64,000 nt of DNA. Origin: Thamnidium elegans. Lineage: Eukaryota > Mucoromycota > Mucoromycetes > Mucorales > Mucoraceae. The stretch is taken from assembly GCA_025201345.1 (NCBI GenBank), contig JAIXMG010000005.1, positions 186,001 to 250,000 on the forward strand, given 5' to 3'. Both the position numbers and the translations under genes were made by a program. Shown piece after piece: positions 11,160-23,828 of this stretch (position 1 is its first letter; each line of letters opens with the position of its first letter). A model generated the notes under the pieces. That model did no database searches and was not told where the DNA came from. It saw only the letters and a list, made by a program, of their open reading frames with translations.

Positions 11160-12575
11160 TGTATGTTCAGAAGGAAAAAGAGACCGTATACATGTTTGCC
11201 AAATTCTGTCCACTGTAAGTATTGGCCCCGTCCGGCCCAAAAAAAAATCAACCTCCTCTGTCCCCCCAATTACCTTATTTGGACTTTTTTTTTTATTTCA
11301 ATATAGTGCTTCGCGTTTGAACAAAAAATCTTGAGATTACAGTAATAATTTCTGTAAAGCAGTAAAGTTTTAGTTGAATAGTAAAATTTATGGGTTCCCA
11401 GTGAAACGCTTCTATCGTCAATACATAGTAGATCTTATACGGTTAATACAAAATAATAATAATATAAAAAGTGGCTTTTAATATCTAATGAAGTAGTGAG
11501 GTTTTATTTATTTAATCAATACTTTTATTAAGAAAATATATTAATAAATGTAAATATATGTTTTAGTGTGGCTGTTCACTGTTAGGGTACATGTCTACAA
11601 CAGTTTAAGATGTAGAAGCAATTGAAGGATTTGATCGGCTAGTACGGACATCGGTTCTGATACCAGAGCTCGGAGAGACGAAGGATAATGATGATGCAGT
11701 GGCCCATCTCATTATTATTAGTTAACTTGTTTTTTTTGTCGCGATATGACATAGTATATAACGGAGCCTAAGTCTTGCAAAGGTAGCCCTTTTCGATATT
11801 TGTGTGCTATTTCTAAGAGAAATATTTAGCTTTTACTTTTTCACGCACGTAAAAAGGAACTTGCATGAATCAAGTTGGAACAAATATACGCGTATATAAA
11901 AATGAATACATGAAACGAATACTACTTAGAATATACTTCATCATGAGTTAGTCACATGAGTAAATAAAACCTCTTTTTATCATAATTAAACTTATCCTTT
12001 TCGTGTTTTTGTTTTCTAACGTCTATATAAAACCTATACAACTCTTCTCGGAATAACAAACATATGTATCAATGAAATTCTTGTCCGTTCCAACTCAATT
12101 GAACGGTTAAATATCCAATCTAGGACAGACCGCTTCTCAAAGTATATTAATAATCTTTCGATTTGTGTTTAGTTCAAAGAAGCAACTATATTATCAAAAT
12201 AAACAAGAAAAACCAACTAGATACTTTTACGTGTTTGATGTATTTGTTATTGAACTCTATTGTAGCTCATTTTCTATATACCACCAATGCCTAACGAAGA
12301 TCGCCATACCGCCATTAGTAATTTTAATTCAGCATACGAAGCCATCGAAAATGGAATACTATCATAAATCTATTTTTTCCCAGCTACTATTATCCTTACT
12401 TAATAAAGTTTTAAAAGTAAATGACGAGAATGATTCATGCAAATTAAATGTTTATCAATGGGCCAATGTTTACTTTTTTTTTCTTATTACAATTTATAAC
12501 ACTTTATTATGTGTAAAGAGAAAAATTTATTACAATTGGTAATAATAAAGCTATTAGTTGAAGTATTTCTTAAAA
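11160..12575. other. Intergenic region upstream of RPL23A
   Basis: 1.4 kb. It holds the RPL23A promoter (minus strand) and the 3' flank of the Gemin5 gene. A tiny ORF at 12287-12367 (MPNEDRHTAISNF..., 26 codons plus stop) has coding-like composition but no detectable continuation; it may be a gene relic. Nothing else supported. Confidence 0.4.
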
Positions 12576-15500
12576 CTATACGTTTAATTTTCTATTCAGT
12601 CGTTCTTGTAACTTTTTAATCCATTGCTCAATGCGTTGATCCTTAGTGTCATCATCAATAGCAGTAGCTAAACACGCGGCATAGAATAACCCTGCCTCTT
12701 TCCCACTTCTAGCTAGTGCGTTGATCGCGTTACTTTTGGAACCTTCCATATTAGACATCAAGTAACTACAAAAAAAAAAAATTAGAGGCTTGATATTCTA
12801 ATGCTATTATTTTTCTTACCATGAAGCTGTCAAAGAGTCCGAATCTCCTTTTTGTAACTCGTTTGCCCACTCTGCAAATAACTTATTTACAATAGGGTCT
12901 TTTGGTGGTAATCTTAATTTAGCCAAAGCGATTGCCTCTCTATTTTTTGCAAATAATTAGATTTATATTCGTTTGACTTTTTTGAAAATTGCGTTTACCG
13001 AAACATGGAATGACTTCTATAGACTTCAACTGCATCATATATATGAGTGCACGCTATATAACAAGAAGCCGATAAGTTATATTGACCAAGAGATTCGAGT
13101 TTTTTAGCTTGCTCAAGCATTAACGTTATCCAAGTAGCTTTTCCAACTACAAATAAAAAAAAAAGCTTGGTTAGAACATATTTTAATAATCAGGTACGAA
13201 AACTTTACCCATGGGACTAAGAGCCAGCATTATCCAATCACTCATACAGCTGTTAGTATTACCATCAAACTGATCTTTACTAAACATTTTATATTGACAT
13301 TGCATAATATCCAAAGCCAACTTAACATCTAAATCATTTCTTATATTATTTTGTACTTTATAACTAGATTCGGAAGGGGAGGATACTTTTTTTTCGTCTA
13401 ATGCTTTTTCTATTTTTTTAAAAAGAAGTAATTATTAAAGTTGTTGACAATGTGTAAAATATATATATACTTGCCTTCTATTTCAATTAATCGACGGATA
13501 TCATTTTTATCGCCGAAAAAGAGATCATGTATGTTTTCGTGTTGTAATGATTGAGGTAGCTGATCCTCAAAAAAGTTGGTATATCTTGATAGAGTATTAT
13601 CGAGCTTTTGTTCTTCATTCAAGTAAGTATTTTTTACATGTGTTACTGCTTTACTGACAGCTCCTTCGAGCATCTTGTCAGCTAAAATTAAACAATATTG
13701 CTCTCTTTTAAGTCGACTGGTAGATTTCTCTGATTCTTGAGACACGTGCATACTGTTGGACATTGCTGATGAACTCGTCGTAGTGTTGACCTTCTTTTGT
13801 TTCTTTTTCAGGGAGAAAGTGCTTGGCGTAGAACTGATAATCGGCTCATCGACATTATCGGCTTTTCGTTTATTATTATTACGATTCCAAGCAATTTTCT
13901 CTTTATCATATAAAATCATGTGAGCTATAACAAAAAGGAAAATTAGTATGTTTAGTTATATCAAAGTGAGAGATCCGTAGTTAACTTACATTCTATAGAA
14001 TCAGTATACGAGAAATCGTTACGATTCCATTCATAAATAAATCTATCTTCACTTCCACTAAACAACACGTCTGTCTCAGTGGGGTTCCAACAAACAGACA
14101 AGACCCTACTGCGATGTCTATCAAATAAAGATATATGTTTTGCTTCTAATACATCCCAAACTATTACAAAATTATCCTCAGAAGCTGACGCTAAAATAGC
14201 CGAGCTCACATGGGAACTCCACTTTATATCTGTCACGGTTTTTGAATGCCCCTTCAAAAGACAAAATGGCTCTGGTTGCGGCACTGGCGTATCTATCGAA
14301 ATCATATTAATATCTTTACGTTTTTCCTTTCATCGTTTCTTTTTTTTTTACCAGGAATATTTGACATATCAATAGCTCCAATATCATGAACTGCAATATC
14401 ACCATTGTAACACCCAGCGGCTAAAAAAATTCTACCGTCGCAATCTAACATATATACGTTAATAAAAAGAAGAAAAAAAGGAAAGTATTATAATTACATT
14501 TCCAGTCTAATGTCTTAATTAATTGTCGCTGGCAATTTGATACGAATATCAGTTTGAGAGTATCTAACTTATACACTTCAACAATTCCATCAGTATGCCC
14601 AAAAGCAATAAATCGAGCGTTTGCATCAATTTTCAATACACGACGATATGAATCTTTAGCATCTAAACTTGTAATCCAAGAAACGTTATTCTCTCTTAAT
14701 CTCTCGTTCAAATTGATAGGCGGGGCTAAAGGATGATCTACGTCGTAAACATGTACAACTCCATCAGCGCCACAGGATACTAGTGTATCCATCATATCCG
14801 AATCTTCTAATACGGAACACATGTTCAGCCCCCAATCAATAGAAGGGGCTCCTAACGACTTATGATAACTTTTAAATGGCATATGACGTAAATTAAGTGT
14901 ATCGTATATTCCAACATGACCGTATTCATTTCCAAAAGCTAAAAACCCTTCTTTTCGTGGATGCCAATTGATCTATACACATTATATAAGTTATTTTTTT
15001 TTTTTTTTTTTTTTTTTCGTATACTTTTTTTTTTCAAAAAAAAACAAACAGTACTTTTTCAATTTTTCCTTGTAATCCCTTCCATAAAACATTAGCATCA
15101 TAATAATCATGATACTTATTAGCTTTCATCACCGAACCAGCATTTGAAAAGTTCCACAATTTGATTGAATTGTCACCCATACCAATTGCTAACTGACCTT
15201 GATTACAATTAGATATTTGCAAAGAGTACGGAAATCCAGTTTGAGTCTTTAAGTTTTGTAGACATATCTTTTTAGTAACATCCCATTTTATCACTTGTTT
15301 ATCTAGCGAGGTGGTAATACAATTTCTACCTTCATTAAACCAGTTGATCGTAAATACATTTCTACTGTGTCTTTCCAGTCGTTCATTATTACATATCTTG
15401 GGTGATTTATTCGATAAATCAAAGCAAACAATGGATCCAATATAAGAGGACAGGTATAACTTGTTTTTATATAACGGTGACCAAGCCAATTCAATAAACA

Positions 15501-16307
15501 CTGTTGATTTTTGTTGTTCAGTTGCCTGCGCAGGAGGATTCGGTAATCGAATGGTGGTTAAAATAGATTGAGAAGGAAATGTCCAAATAAACACGTTTCG
15601 TTTTCTTTTGGTACTTGATGCTAATAAGGGCCAATCACTAGACTCAATTTGTTTTTGCCAATCAAGCGATTGAATCATATCATTATCATTAGCGATTTGA
15701 AATTGAGTCGTGAGTGATAGATCATCTTCGACTTGTTCTACGAATATCATGCCGTTTGCATATCCAATAGCCACATAATCCAATCCATTATGCGTCGTAG
15801 TTGCAATACTCGTGATTTCAGACTTGACTTTGGTACCAATATACTTTAGTTTTCCAAATGGTTCAACAACCACTACTTTTCCGGACTTATCGCCCGAGAT
15901 TAAAATGGTTCCTTGACGTATTAATTTTAATGTAGTAACTTCAGCCTAAATAATAAAACCTGTCAATAAAAATAAAAAAAAACTCTATAATAAAAGTAGA
16001 TCAAGCTTACGTTATGTTCAGAATGACTAGTGATTAAAGAACCTAATAATATATTCCAGCCTCTAATAACTTTATCTACGCCACCTGTAAAGCAAAAAGA
16101 GTCATGAGCTGCAATCGCTTGTATTTTGTCATTAGACACTGCAAACGAGTTAAAGTATTCCAAGTCTTGTAAACCCAGTACAACAACAAGGTTTCTAGTG
16201 GCGTATAAAAATAAGTGTGGGTCTACTATAGCTGTAACTCCGGAAGAATACCAGTTTGGTACTGGAGGGTATGCTTGATATTTAGGAAACCTACCACTGA
16301 TATCCAT
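12576..16307 (-). CDS. GEMIN5: Gemin5-like WD40/TPR protein of the SMN complex, 1055 aa
   Basis: Ten exons on the minus strand: 16011-16307, 15055-15945, 14498-14972, 14352-14444, 13990-14292, 13475-13924, 13209-13409, 12999-13146, 12820-12939, 12576-12765 (3168 nt). Evidence: the N-terminus has the Gemin5 hallmark PPVPNWYSSG, then about 14 WD40 repeats to residue ~690 (ITSLDWQKQ, HSRNVFTINWF, IKWDVTKKIC, SILASASEDNFVIVWDV, LFSGSEDRFIYEW). A basic, low-complexity linker (KRKADN, KKKQKKVN) leads to a helical TPR-like tail with the Gemin5 blocks LESLGQYNLSASCYIACTHIYDAVEVYRSH and FREAIALAKLRLP-DPIVNKLFAEWA. Family knowledge: Gemin5 reads the Sm site and cap of snRNAs and hands them to SMN for Sm-core assembly. 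The 1508-aa human protein has a longer C-terminal RNA-binding region. One intron (13410-13474) uses a GC donor, forced by the reading frame. The start could be moved 10 codons upstream. Confidence 0.85.
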
Positions 16308-16482
16308 TTTTCTTTTCGCAAAGCAGCTTAACAGCAAAAAAAAATATTTAAAAAACTACTTTGAACCTTTTTTCTATGGTGTATATAAGGAAAAACGCAG
16401 TCCTAATCCAAAATATTTCTCTTCTTTTTTTTGAAAGTTAAAATTTTTTTAATACAAAACTCTTCAAAATAAACTATATAAA
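16308..16482. promoter_or_regulatory. Divergent promoter, Gemin5 homologue / RRP40
   Basis: Only 175 bp separate the two start codons. It includes poly-A/T tracts and TATATAAGG at 16382-16390. Both products act in RNA metabolism, so co-expression from a shared promoter is a reasonable inference. Confidence 0.5.
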
Positions 16483-17320
16483 ATGGAAGTAGATCCCCGT
16501 ATCGTTTTACCAGGCGATGTTATCGATGTAGACACAGACTCGACCGTTGTTTTAGGCCCTGGTTTAAGACAAGAAGGTGAAGATGTTGTTGCTACCAAAG
16601 CTGGTGTTTTACGTCATTTGGAAACCGGTAATAAATGGTGGATCGAAAGCAATCAAAAGAGAGTAAAGTATTGATGGTGTAAGTTCAAGTTTAGGGGAGT
16701 CATAAACTAAACCTTTTTTTTTTCTTTTTAAAAAAATAGTATATTGCAGCAACTGGCGAATCAGTTATCGGCACCGTAACAGCAAAAATGACAGAATACT
16801 TTCGTGTTGATATTGGAGCAGCTCATTCAGCTACTTTACCTATATTGTCCTTCGAGGGTGCAACAAAACGTAACAGACCCAATTTACCTCTTCATTCACT
16901 TGTATACTGTAGAGTAGCTATGGCCAACCCTGATATGGAAGCAGAGCTTGAGTGTGTCAACCCACAAACCGGTAAAGCTGATGGTTTTGGTGAACTTACT
17001 GGTGGATATGTATTCAAATGCTCACTTGGACTTTGTAGAAGGTATTTTTTTTTAAAAAAAAAAGTAGATTATTAATATATGGGGGTAGAAACTAAGCATT
17101 TGCATGTATATATAGATTATTGAACCCTAATACACCTATCTTAACTTTATTGGGACAATACTTTCCTTTTGAAACAGCAGTTGGCATGAACGGTCGTGTT
17201 TGGATTAATTCAGAGGAAATCAAAAATACAACTTTAATTGCTAACGCTATCTTAAATTCAGAGTATCTCAGTACTGAAGAATGTAAGCAAATGGTTGAAG
17301 AGCTCGTTAACAAATTATAA
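16483..17320 (+). CDS. RRP40: RNA exosome subunit Rrp40 (EXOSC3), 228 aa
   Basis: Three exons: 16483-16662, 16740-17041, 17116-17320 (687 nt). Blocks: N-terminal VLPGDVIDV; S1 domain around residues 65-145 with VIGTVTAKMTEYFRVDIG, SFEGATKRNRPNLP and VAMANPDMEAELECVNPQTGKADGFGEL; KH domain with the atypical GxNG motif of Rrp40, FETAVGMNGRVWI (about residue 170). Length fits Rrp40 (240 in yeast). Role: one of the three S1/KH cap proteins of the exosome core; it binds substrate RNA at the pore entrance for 3'-5' decay and rRNA/snoRNA processing in nucleus and cytoplasm. Confidence 0.95.
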
Positions 17321-18040
17321 ACGGTTAATATATCCCCAACTGTTGAAAGTCCTTTTTTTCTAATGTACATAATAAAAAGTCTTGTTTTTTTTAAAAAAAA
17401 AAAAGAATAAATTCGTTAATGCAAATAGAAGTATTGTTACCTAATTACTACTGAGACCCTTAATTTCTTTTTTAAAGTTATTGATATTTTGTTCCTGATT
17501 ACTGCTTAGCAACAGGTTGCTTGGATATATATTACAAGAAGCGCTGTTTCTAAGATACGTGTAAGCCAGATTTGAATATGTCTCTAATTCGATCCAGGCA
17601 TCGAATTCGATGTTGAAACGTATACTGAAAAATTAGTAATACTCTGTCGCCAATTTATTTGAAGCCAATAGCTTTTAAGAAGGTGCCGTATTTTTCACAG
17701 AAAGGAGGAACAATAGTTTTCTTTTGTGTTATGATAACCAAGCAGAATCAATGATATCTTGCAACTTGTAATATAATCAAGCTTTTTTCCGTATATAGTT
17801 ATAGTATTTCCCTCCTACTCTACCCTTCGCTTTGTACTTGTCCACTCGTTTTATGCATAAATACCAGTTACTTTTTCCTTTTAATCCCAGACATGATGAC
17901 AATTCATGAATCGATATGATTGAATGAGGGAGTATGAAATATCATCTTTGACTGATGAGATTAATCTTTTTATTAATGCTTTGATCTTTTTTTTAAATTT
18001 GTTTTAACCACTTTTTTTCTTCTTGTTTCATAGTTGAAAA
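17321..18040. other. Intergenic region, STR2 promoter
   Basis: 720 bp AT-rich spacer with no supported gene. TATGCATAAATACC near 17853-17866 could serve as TATA element; poly-T tracts stand just before the STR2 ATG. Confidence 0.4.
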
Positions 18041-20084
18041 ATGCCTGCTTTACCCGAACCTCCAACCCACGTAGGAGCAGCTATTCCAGCCCATACTCCT
18101 CATGCCATTTCAGTCATGTTTCCTACATGGCAAGACAATATTTATTACGAAGAAGGCAACCCTATTGTCACTTCAAAAATGGAATGCGGTTACCCTCGTT
18201 TCTTCATTCATCCCTTCATCCAAAAAGTAAGTTTTTTAAAAGAAGGCAACGTATAGTTTCTTTATTAATTGTATCTTAGTTATGTACTCGTCTTGTCGCC
18301 AAATTCGGTAAACCAAATGATTCAGGCATGCTTTTCCCTTCGCATAAAGTAGCCGAACAATGTCGATCTTTTATGACCCAATACTACAAGAAATCAACCG
18401 GTACACTTCGTATTGCCGAATTCGAGATTGCACCCATTGATTCATCCAGCGAGCTTCAAAAAGTACCCATCTACATCGTCTTATTTCCTCAAGATGCATT
18501 CCCTATTGCCAAACAATTTTGGCAGCACGCAGGTGACATTATTTCCTCTCGTATGGCCGAATACTGTTTACGTATCTTGGACGAAAACAAACAACATGCT
18601 GCTACTAAACCTGACGAACCCGAAAAGAAGGCTGACCTGTATAAGCCAAAGCAAACCATGGGAAGTCGTAACAGAAACCATTATAATACTAAACCTGCAA
18701 AGAAGGCTGAAGTAAAAGAAGAGGAAGCCGTTGAACAGACTACTTATTTGGAGGAACGGTACGGTCGTAACTTACCTGTAAAGTTTTCTAATAACGCAAA
18801 GATTGCTTTGAGACGTAGAATTGCCGGTGTCTTGACCGGTGAGGAAGAAGACCTTACCGATATCGTCAATAAGATCGCCTCAATTGATTTGAAAGAACAA
18901 CGTCAATTGAAGGGTGATCGTGGTATTAAGGGTTTATCTGAAGAGGATGTGTTCTTGTACCCTTGTGGAATGAGTGCTATCTATCATGCTCACCAAATAT
19001 CTATGATTGTTGGTGACGAGTCACTCAAGAGTATATGCTTTGGGTAAGAAAAAAAATCGAACAGGAATATAAAACACCAAGTTTCTAACCAATTAGAATA
19101 TAGTTTCCCTTACACTGATACCTTAAAAATTTTACAAAAATGGGGACCTGGCTGTGTCTTTTTTGGTCTTGGAGAAGACACTGATATTGATGAATTAGAA
19201 ACTCGCTTAAAATCTGGTGAAAGATTTTTAAGTTTGTTCTGTGAATTACCTTCTAACCCATTATTAAAGTCACCCAATATCAAACGTCTTCGTCGTTTAG
19301 CTGACGATTACAAGTTTTTAATTGTTGTTGACGAAACAATTGGTAATTTCTGTAACGTGGGTGTACTTGAATGGGCAGATTTGGTCGTAAGTAGTTTGAC
19401 CAAGATTTTCTCTGGTGACTCCAATGTAATGGGCGGAAGGTAAAAAACTTTTGTACAAAAAAAAATTTCTCGGTAACCTAATCCCATTTATTATAGTATG
19501 GTTTTAAACCCTAAAGGGGCTTATTATACTGATTTAAAGGATGCTTTAAAGATAGATTATGAGGACAATCTCTGGCCGGAAGATGTTCTCTTTTTGGAAC
19601 GTAACTCGCGTTCTTTCAAGGATAGATCTCGTACCATCAATAGAAATACTGAAGCACTGTGCGACTTTTTAGTTAATCACGAGAAAGGTATGAGAAAAAA
19701 ACACAAACAAAAAAAAAGTAACCAAAAACTAATTGTACTATATTAGTTGATAAAATTTACTACCCTAAATTTACATCTAGAGAATATTATGATGCTGTCA
19801 AACACGATAACGAAGATGCCGGTTACGGTGGTTTGTTCTCTATCGTCTTAAAGAACGAAAAGAGCGCTGCCGCATTTTATGATGCCTTACACTGCGCTAA
19901 AGGACCATCGCTTGGTACGAACTTTACATTATGTAGCCCTTATACCATTCTTGCTCATTATACCGAGTTAGACTGGGCTGAACAGTTTGGTGTCTGTCGT
20001 TACTTGGTTCGTGTTAGTGTTGGATTAGAAGAAAGAGAAAAATTATTGTCTATGTTTAAGACGGCTTTAGACGCAGCCAATTAA
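18041..20084 (+). CDS. STR2: Cystathionine gamma-synthase, fungal Str2 type, 604 aa
   Basis: Five exons: 18041-18226, 18280-19043, 19104-19439, 19497-19687, 19747-20084 (1815 nt). The first ~270 residues are the fungal-specific extension ([31 protein letters not shown]), including a Lys/Glu-rich linker near 190-225. The PLP fold-type I domain follows: [42 protein letters not shown] and SSLTKIFSG, whose lysine (about residue 417) should carry the PLP. The C-terminal small domain has [16 protein letters not shown] and RVSVGLEE. Reaction: O-succinyl- or O-acetylhomoserine plus cysteine to cystathionine, the first step of transsulfuration from cysteine toward methionine. Length resembles yeast Str2 (639). 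Cytosolic; no targeting signal seen. Confidence 0.93.
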
Positions 20085-20663
20085 AATATTTTCCAACTCT
20101 TTGCCACTCTTTTTTACAAAAAAAAAAGCAAAAAAAAAAAAATATTATTGTATCATATAATAAAAAACACTAGTTATCTAATGATACGACGAATTTTTTT
20201 TTCTTGACTGGTAATAATGTTAATGACTATGTTGCTAGGGAAACATTAAAGCAATTACTTTGAAGAAAAAAAAATTTTTTTTCTCAAACCCTTGTCAGCC
20301 CATAGACAGCTCCTCTTCTATATTTTCAATAGGCATAAAAAAATATGCATAGAATATTCCTTGATGGCAAATTCTTTTTTTCGACTCCAAATAAAATCGT
20401 AGTAAGTCGTGATTTTCCTGAAGATACGACAAATATTATTATAAGAAGAATACTACATCTAGCGTAAAAGAACATGTTTGATTGCAGTAGGTAAGGGTAT
20501 CTACTCTTTTTTTAATATTAAAATATTTATATCAAAGAGTACAAGCGCAAAATACGACTTTTTTTTTACACATTATTTAAAGAGACGAAATCTAATAAAA
20601 GAATCTGAATTGGTCCTATTAATAAAATATTAGTGCATTTGGTATACGATGCACATTAATAAC
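20085..20663. other. Convergent 3' spacer, STR2 / MFS permease
   Basis: 579 bp, AT-rich, with a TATAATAAAAAACAC polyadenylation-like signal near 20155-20170. No gene seen. Confidence 0.4.
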
Positions 20664-22715
20664 CTATCTTACAGCCTCATTTGGATTTTTATCTCGACGA
20701 CAATTTTCACGATATAACAAGTAACCGGTTAACGCAGATATAAATGCTGAAACAGCAGCTGTCACTAAATTAAAAACGACTGCAAAAACTACACGCAATC
20801 AAATAATTTTTAGTCTGCTAAAGATACGCATATACGTATATATCTCTACATACCATATCTAGGCGCATCTGTTGACCGGAAAAGATAAGCCGCGATAATA
20901 CTGCCAATGTTTCCTACCATTAGAACCACTGCCACTGCAATAGCTCTTACATTTAGGTCAGGATAGTTTATTGCGGACCAACCTATTGCTGCAGCAGCTA
21001 TATTATAGAATATATTAAATAATTAGTTTGTTCCTGAATAAAAAAAATCTGAGACCTCTTCTTTCTCTATATATATTTACCTTGCATTCCCATGCCGGCA
21101 GGGATAATAAATAAAGCACTATAAAGAGCTATAATAACAGTACGTCAGTTTTTTGATGTTCTAGGCTTTATATTTTTTTTCATTACCCCATTTATCATAA
21201 AGCACTAATAAACATATATATCCAACTGCAATGATGAAAGAGCCTATGACCAATAAAGGAGATCTACGGTTATATTTTCCAGCCAAGTAACCACCAGCCA
21301 ATACGCCAATTGTAGCAACAGCACAGGGAGGAGCTGTAAGAAGCTGCGATGTTAAGGGAGAAAATCCAAACCCTTCGATATCATGATAAATTAGTTTATA
21401 TATGTATATATAAGCAAATATCTAAAGAAGGTTACCTCCGATTAATGTTGGAGCAAACACAGTAATACTAGTAACATTAATTGAGTTCAATAAAAACACG
21501 GCTGAAAACGCACTTGTTTTCCAATCCAGTAACGCCTCTTTTAACGTACCCCAGCTAATGGTATCGTCATGCGAATCAGGGTTTTGATGACTCATTCGAT
21601 TAGCCTGCAGAATCTTTTGTTCGGTCGATAACCATTTGACGTCTTCAATATTATCAAATAAATAAAAGAAGGAGACGACGGAGAGCGCAATGGTGGGGAC
21701 GCCTTCTACTATAAACAAGAATTGCCAATCATGAAAACCATTTCTACCATCGAGATATGAAACTGCATATGTCAAGGGCCCTGAAAGTAAGCCAGATAGA
21801 GTAGCCATAGTTAAAAGAATACTAACTCGGAAACTAAATTCATGAGGTTTATACACTTTTGACAATAAAAATAGAATTCCAGGGATATAACCACTTTCTG
21901 CAGCACTTTATGAATAAAGGGAAGTATATATAGTTTTACAAAAAATAAGATGGATTAACAATTTGAGTCACTTTTTTATATTAAAATGTTATATATATTA
22001 TTACCCTAAAACAAGTCTTGCTGCCACTAATCCAGCAAAATTATTGACAAAAGCTGTTAATAAAGTTGCAACACCCCAAACAAACATAATAAATGATAGC
22101 CAATGTGCTGCATTGGTCTTTTTTAGTATTACATTTGAGGGCACTTCAAATATAATCTAATTTAGACAAGTATAAAATGTCAGTAGGTGTTTTCTTTTTC
22201 TTTTTTAGAGTGTGGGGTAATATATATTTTACATATGTAATAAAAAAAGCAGAAATGGAAGTACTTAATTCTGTCGAAGTCATCTAGAACCAAAAAAAGA
22301 AAAAAAAAGTTAGTATCCTATTTATGCATCTAAGTACTAGTAAGCCAACTAACATTAAGATCTTCTTGAAGACCTGCCAAACTAAAAAAATATATATTTA
22401 TAAGCATTAAATAAAAAGAATTATATTTATACATGTAATTCTTTACGTTGCATTTCCAATATTAGCGCGATCGAGGAAATCAGCAAAATAGAATAAACAA
22501 AACAATGGCAGAATATGTAAATCTAATTTCTTGACTAATTTTTTCTCTGCTGCTTCATCAATATAGAATACTTCAGTGGAGTCTTTAAGAGATACCATTG
22601 AAAATCCCGAGTCCAGGCATGGATCATTATCATATTTCTGAACACCCAAATCTTTCTCATCTACTGCCGTTCTTTCACTACTATTACAAGTCAATGGACT
22701 TTTTATTGTTTCCAT
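20664..22715 (-). CDS. MFS permease of the anion:cation symporter (Dal5/Tna1-like) family, 490 aa
   Basis: Nine exons on the minus strand: 22447-22715, 22354-22381, 22233-22283, 22005-22156, 21436-21905, 21187-21372, 21081-21128, 20854-20997, 20664-20788 (1473 nt), three of them under 60 nt. The acidic N-terminus is followed by EKKLVKKLDLHILPLFCLFYFADFLDRANIGNA, the ACS-family start of TM1, then FEVPSNVILKK (end of TM2), a DxxGRNGFHDWQFLFIVEGVPTI loop into TM5-6, GFGFSPLTSQLLTAPP, and late segments AALYSALFIIPAGMGMQ, AAAAIGWSAINYPDLNVRAIAVAVV and GYLLYRENCRRDKNPNEAVR. Twelve membrane segments fit. Family knowledge: members carry allantoate, nicotinate, pantothenate, biotin or related anions with protons across the plasma membrane. 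The substrate cannot be read from sequence. Confidence 0.88.
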
Positions 22716-23373
22716 TGTTCAGCTATTGTTTTAATAATAGAATAAGATGAAAGATTATATCAAAAATAAAATAAAAATAATGTTATATATATCTGTTTTT
22801 TTGTATTCACTCCTTTAAAAACAAATAATGTACTTTTTTTTTCCTCAAGTAAAGTTATTAGGTTTACTGCATCACCTCCCCAAAATACAATGCTATTATA
22901 TCCTCTGATCCATCCCCTTGAAATATACATGTATACGCAAGTATATGAATACAATGCAAAATGCTGTATATATATATACGATAATTAAAATACTTTTTTA
23001 TATTTTTTTATTATATAATAATGCTTTAAGTAAACATAAATAGTTAAACTATTATCTTATTACTGCTAGTGAATTTTCTTCTTTCTGTAAAAATAATAAA
23101 TAATAATAATAGTAACTAAAATGGCATTATTAAGTTTAGTTATTAGTTGATTTATACGACAACTCCTTTCTTGCCCTGAAAAAAAGGCGGCAGAGACTCA
23201 GTCCCGTTCGGAGTATCCATGGTGCCGAATAAATTTATTTCCAACAAATTTTTTTTTTTTTTTTGGGTGGCTTTCGAGAAACAATTTCTCGACTGCGTTT
23301 TTCTGACCCCCAAAGAAAGTGACGGTTTAGAGAAAAAAATTTTCACTAGAAAAAAATTTTATTCTAACGATCA
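22716..23373. other. Intergenic region (MFS promoter and upstream of snoRNA host gene)
   Basis: 658 bp. Holds the MFS permease promoter on the minus strand, TA-rich microsatellite-like DNA near 22965-23020, and a CTCGACTGCG-containing patch upstream of the snoRNA host TATA box. No coding gene supported. Confidence 0.4.
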
Positions 23374-23492
23374 GTATAAAAGAAGAACAAATTTTGACAA
23401 AGAGTTAGTTTTTTTTCTATATCTCTATTACAAAAGGCAAGTATTACAAAAGCATAACAATTAGTAAAGGAAAAAAGGAATTCATTGCGGAG

Positions 23493-23568
23493 AAGAGAAC
23501 ATCATGATCCCGAATGATTCGTGTGGAAAGAAACGATAATGGAATTCCTCGTATCTGAGCATTCTTTT
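23493..23568 (+). ncRNA. snR57: C/D-box snoRNA, snR57-like (guides 18S Gm1572 equivalent)
   Basis: Ends pair: AAGAGAA (23493-23499) with TTCTTTT (23562-23568). Box C is a weak ATGATCC at 23504-23510; box D is CTGA at 23555-23558. The guide GGAATTCCTCGT (23541-23552) upstream of D is complementary to the universal 18S segment ACGAGGAATTCC. The fifth base before D is C and pairs with the G of ACGAGG, the position methylated by yeast snR57. Identification rests on the guide match recalled from rRNA sequence; box C is divergent. Confidence 0.8.
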
Positions 23569-23745
23569 TCCTTTTTTCTCTTTGTTAATTTCAATTATTA
23601 TTTTTTGACATTTATTAACATTTTACTATCCTTATAGAATGATTTCCCGGTTTTTAAGAAAACTTTTGGTTCAAAAAGAAACTCTCTAGTGGTTTTATTT
23701 ATTAAAACGTAAGTTTACAATTTCATTTCATATTTTAATTGAACT

Positions 23746-23828
23746 AAGAGAAGGTGACGAAGCTCATCCAATAAACTGAAAAACATGATCGATTGGATTT
23801 AAAACATGCACCACCATCTGATTCTCTT
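23746..23828 (+). ncRNA. snR55: C/D-box snoRNA, snR55/SNORD33-like (guides 18S Um1269 equivalent)
   Basis: Terminal stem AAGAGAA (23746-23752) with TTCTCTT (23822-23828), box C GTGACGA (23754-23760), D' CTGA (23776-23779), C' ATGATCG (23785-23791), box D CTGA (23818-23821). The guide CATGCACCACCAT just before D is complementary to the conserved 18S stretch GTGGTGGTGCATG (first pair G-U). The D+5 rule points to U, the site methylated by yeast snR55; human SNORD33 has nearly the same guide. This is the clearest of the set. Confidence 0.92.

Noticed and set aside
12165..12542. 125-codon plus-strand ORF
   Set aside because: Composition follows AT-rich DNA (Tyr, Phe, Ile, Lys), no motif and no splice context.
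17910..17970. Additional C/D snoRNA (ATGATTGA ... CTGATGAG)
   Set aside because: No terminal stem and no guide complementary to rRNA that I could recognise; box order is ambiguous.
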